Origin: Synergistaceae bacterium UBA5560
GTDB lineage: Bacteria > Synergistota > Synergistia > Synergistales > Aminiphilaceae
Length of the DNA: 6,978 bases
Assembly: GCA_002425685.1 (NCBI GenBank)
Contig: DIMS01000057.1
Location: 1 to 6,978, forward strand
Direction of reading: 5' to 3'
The translations under genes were made by a program, and so were the position numbers. This document shows positions 6,365 through 6,978 of this stretch, one piece after another. The notes beneath the pieces were generated by a model that had not been told where the DNA came from, ran no database searches, and saw only the letters and a list, made by a program, of their open reading frames with translations. Positions within the stretch are counted from its first letter, which is position 1. Each line of letters starts with the position of its first letter.

Positions 6365-6548
6365 CCTCTGTTGCAGCGCCTCGAATATTTGACGGGGGAC
6401 CATGCAAAGGCTCTCAGGAAGACGATGCCGGAGCCGATCCACATGGATGAACCAGGCTCGAAGCTGCTGTCGAAATCGAGTACGCGGGGCGGAGGGGTTC
6501 CAGAGGCTGTCACCGGAAAAGGCGAGCCCTCAGGGAGGTGCCGGAGTC
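6358..6548. other. 191-bp leader region upstream of spoVS
   Basis: No gene is supported here, although the spoVS frame stays open back to an ATG at 6402; that stretch translates into an arginine-rich peptide unlike any protein I know. GGCTC (6409-6413), GAGCC (6431-6435), GGCTCG (6455-6460) and CGAGCC (6523-6528) can pair in alternative ways, and CTCGA/TCGAG (6457-6461, 6476-6480) is a further competing stem. An AT-rich patch AATATTTGACG (6384-6394) could be part of a promoter, but no good -35/-10 pair is visible. The ribosome-binding site GGGAGGTG is at 6533-6540. I recognise no known riboswitch class. Confidence 0.4.
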
Positions 6549-6815
6549 ATGACGGTAGAAATGCTTAAGGTCAGTGCCAACAGCAATCCCAACGCAGTAG
6601 CGGGTGCGATTGCCTCCATTGTCCGGGCTGGCAAGGAAGTGGAGATTCAGGCCATAGGTGCGGGAGCGGTGAACCAGGGCGTCAAATCCATCGCCATTGC
6701 ACGGGGCTATCTCGCGCCGAACGGGCTGGACATCTGTTGTGTTCCCGCGTTTGCGGACATCGAAATCGACGGCCAGAGCCGTACCGCCGTGAAGCTCATG
6801 ATCCGAAACAGATAG
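6549..6815 (+). CDS. spoVS: Stage V sporulation protein S family (SpoVS)
   Basis: This 88-residue protein matches the SpoVS family (usual length about 86), an Alba-like small fold proposed to bind nucleic acid. Family segments run in order: MLKVSANSNPNAVAGAIASI, EIQAIGAGAVNQGVKSIAIARGYLAP (here split as EIQAIGAGAVNQGVKS and IAIARGYLAP), and CVPAFADIEIDGQSRTAVKLMI. In B. subtilis it affects later sporulation stages, but it is widespread in non-sporulating bacteria, including Thermus, where its role is unclear. I chose ATG at 6549 because GGGAGGTG lies 8 nt upstream; a second ATG at 6561 is too far away, and the longer frame starting at 6402 has no ribosome-binding site. It follows rny and ymdB exactly as in Bacillus (rny-ymdB-spoVS), but with a 191-bp gap and its own leader. 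A strong terminator follows after 118 bp, closing the unit. Confidence 0.96.
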   Translation: MTVEMLKVSANSNPNAVAGAIASIVRAGKEVEIQAIGAGAVNQGVKSIAIARGYLAPNGLDICCVPAFADIEIDGQSRTAVKLMIRNR

Positions 6816-6855
6816 AAAGAGAAAGACACACTTTTCGGAGAACGTGTCTGCGTTT

Positions 6856-6870
6856 GGCCGTGAGACGGCC
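6856..6870 (+). other. Small GC hairpin in the spoVS 3' region
   Basis: GGCCGT (6856-6861), loop GAG and ACGGCC (6865-6870) form a perfect 6-bp stem with no T-run after it. A second possible stem, GACAC (6825-6829) with GTGTC (6844-6848), lies just upstream. The rest of the 118-bp tail 6816-6933 holds no gene; a nine-codon ATG frame at 6890-6919 lacks a ribosome-binding site. Confidence 0.35.
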
Positions 6871-6933
6871 GGAAAATGGCGCGGGCGACATGGGTCCGAC
6901 CGAGAAAGAGGATCTGTAAAGAGGATTTGTTGC

Positions 6934-6978
6934 TGAAAGCGAGAGGGGCTCCCCCCGGGGGAGCCCCTCTCGCTTTCA
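6934..6978. terminator. Long perfect inverted repeat, transcription terminator after spoVS
   Basis: The arms 6934-6955 and 6957-6978 are perfectly complementary over 22 bp around one central base; physically this is a stem of about 21 bp with a 3-nt loop. The upper part is very GC-rich (GGGGCTCCCCC against its complement) and the foot is TGAAAGCGAG with CTCGCTTTCA. The right arm ends at the last base of the window, so any T-run is not visible. It is the expected end of the rny-ymdB-spoVS region. Its symmetry would let it also terminate a convergent gene from the right. Confidence 0.8.

Noticed and set aside
5383..6513. Long minus-strand open frame across rny and ymdB (376 codons)
   Set aside because: It is antisense to genes with complete catalytic motifs, and its translation shows no recognisable domain.
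6402..6548. N-terminal extension of spoVS from ATG 6402
   Set aside because: The SpoVS family starts near the ATG at 6549, which has a well-spaced ribosome-binding site; the extension is arginine-rich and unlike the family.
6890..6919. Nine-codon frame after spoVS
   Set aside because: It has no ribosome-binding site and no recognisable peptide.

Overview
The window is a GC-rich bacterial chromosomal segment read entirely on the + strand. It holds nine protein genes, the first cut by the left edge, and no mobile elements, CRISPR arrays, tRNA or rRNA. The gene set (SepF, DivIVA, RNase Y, YmdB-type phosphodiesterase, SpoVS, and an HlyD-like protein next to YggS) is typical of Firmicutes and of deeper lineages such as Synergistota and Deinococcus-Thermus. 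High GC, abundant GTG starts, and the absence of YlmG and YlmH between sepF and divIVA make me favour Synergistota. That placement is inference from gene content, not a proven assignment.

Region 1 (1-3891) is one tightly packed block. It runs: the 3' part of an RlmI-type 23S rRNA methyltransferase, a HAD-family phosphatase, a single-pass HlyD-like membrane protein, the PLP-binding protein YggS, the division protein SepF, and DivIVA. Four of the five junctions overlap, three of them through GTGA stop/start overlaps, so translational coupling and a single transcript are likely. The only gap is 88 bp before yggS. The block ends in a strong hairpin encoded in the tail of divIVA.

Region 2 (3892-6357) starts with a good sigma70-type promoter (TTGTGA, 17 bp, TACAAT). 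It then carries rny (RNase Y) and, 2 bp downstream, a TIGR00282/YmdB metallophosphoesterase. A small hairpin followed by TTTT overlaps the ymdB stop and could be a weak terminator.

Region 3 (6358-6978) holds a 191-bp leader with several mutually exclusive short pairings, then spoVS, a 118-bp tail, and a 45-nt perfect inverted repeat ending exactly at the window edge, which is very probably the terminator.

The genes fit housekeeping roles: rRNA modification, division-site assembly (SepF tethers FtsZ) and polarity (DivIVA), PLP homeostasis, mRNA turnover (RNase Y), and regulators best known from Bacillus development (YmdB, SpoVS). I see no clear undescribed system. The points most worth a second look are the orphan HlyD-like protein in a division cluster, the unusual SepF and DivIVA residues, and the untranslated structures around divIVA, ymdB and spoVS.
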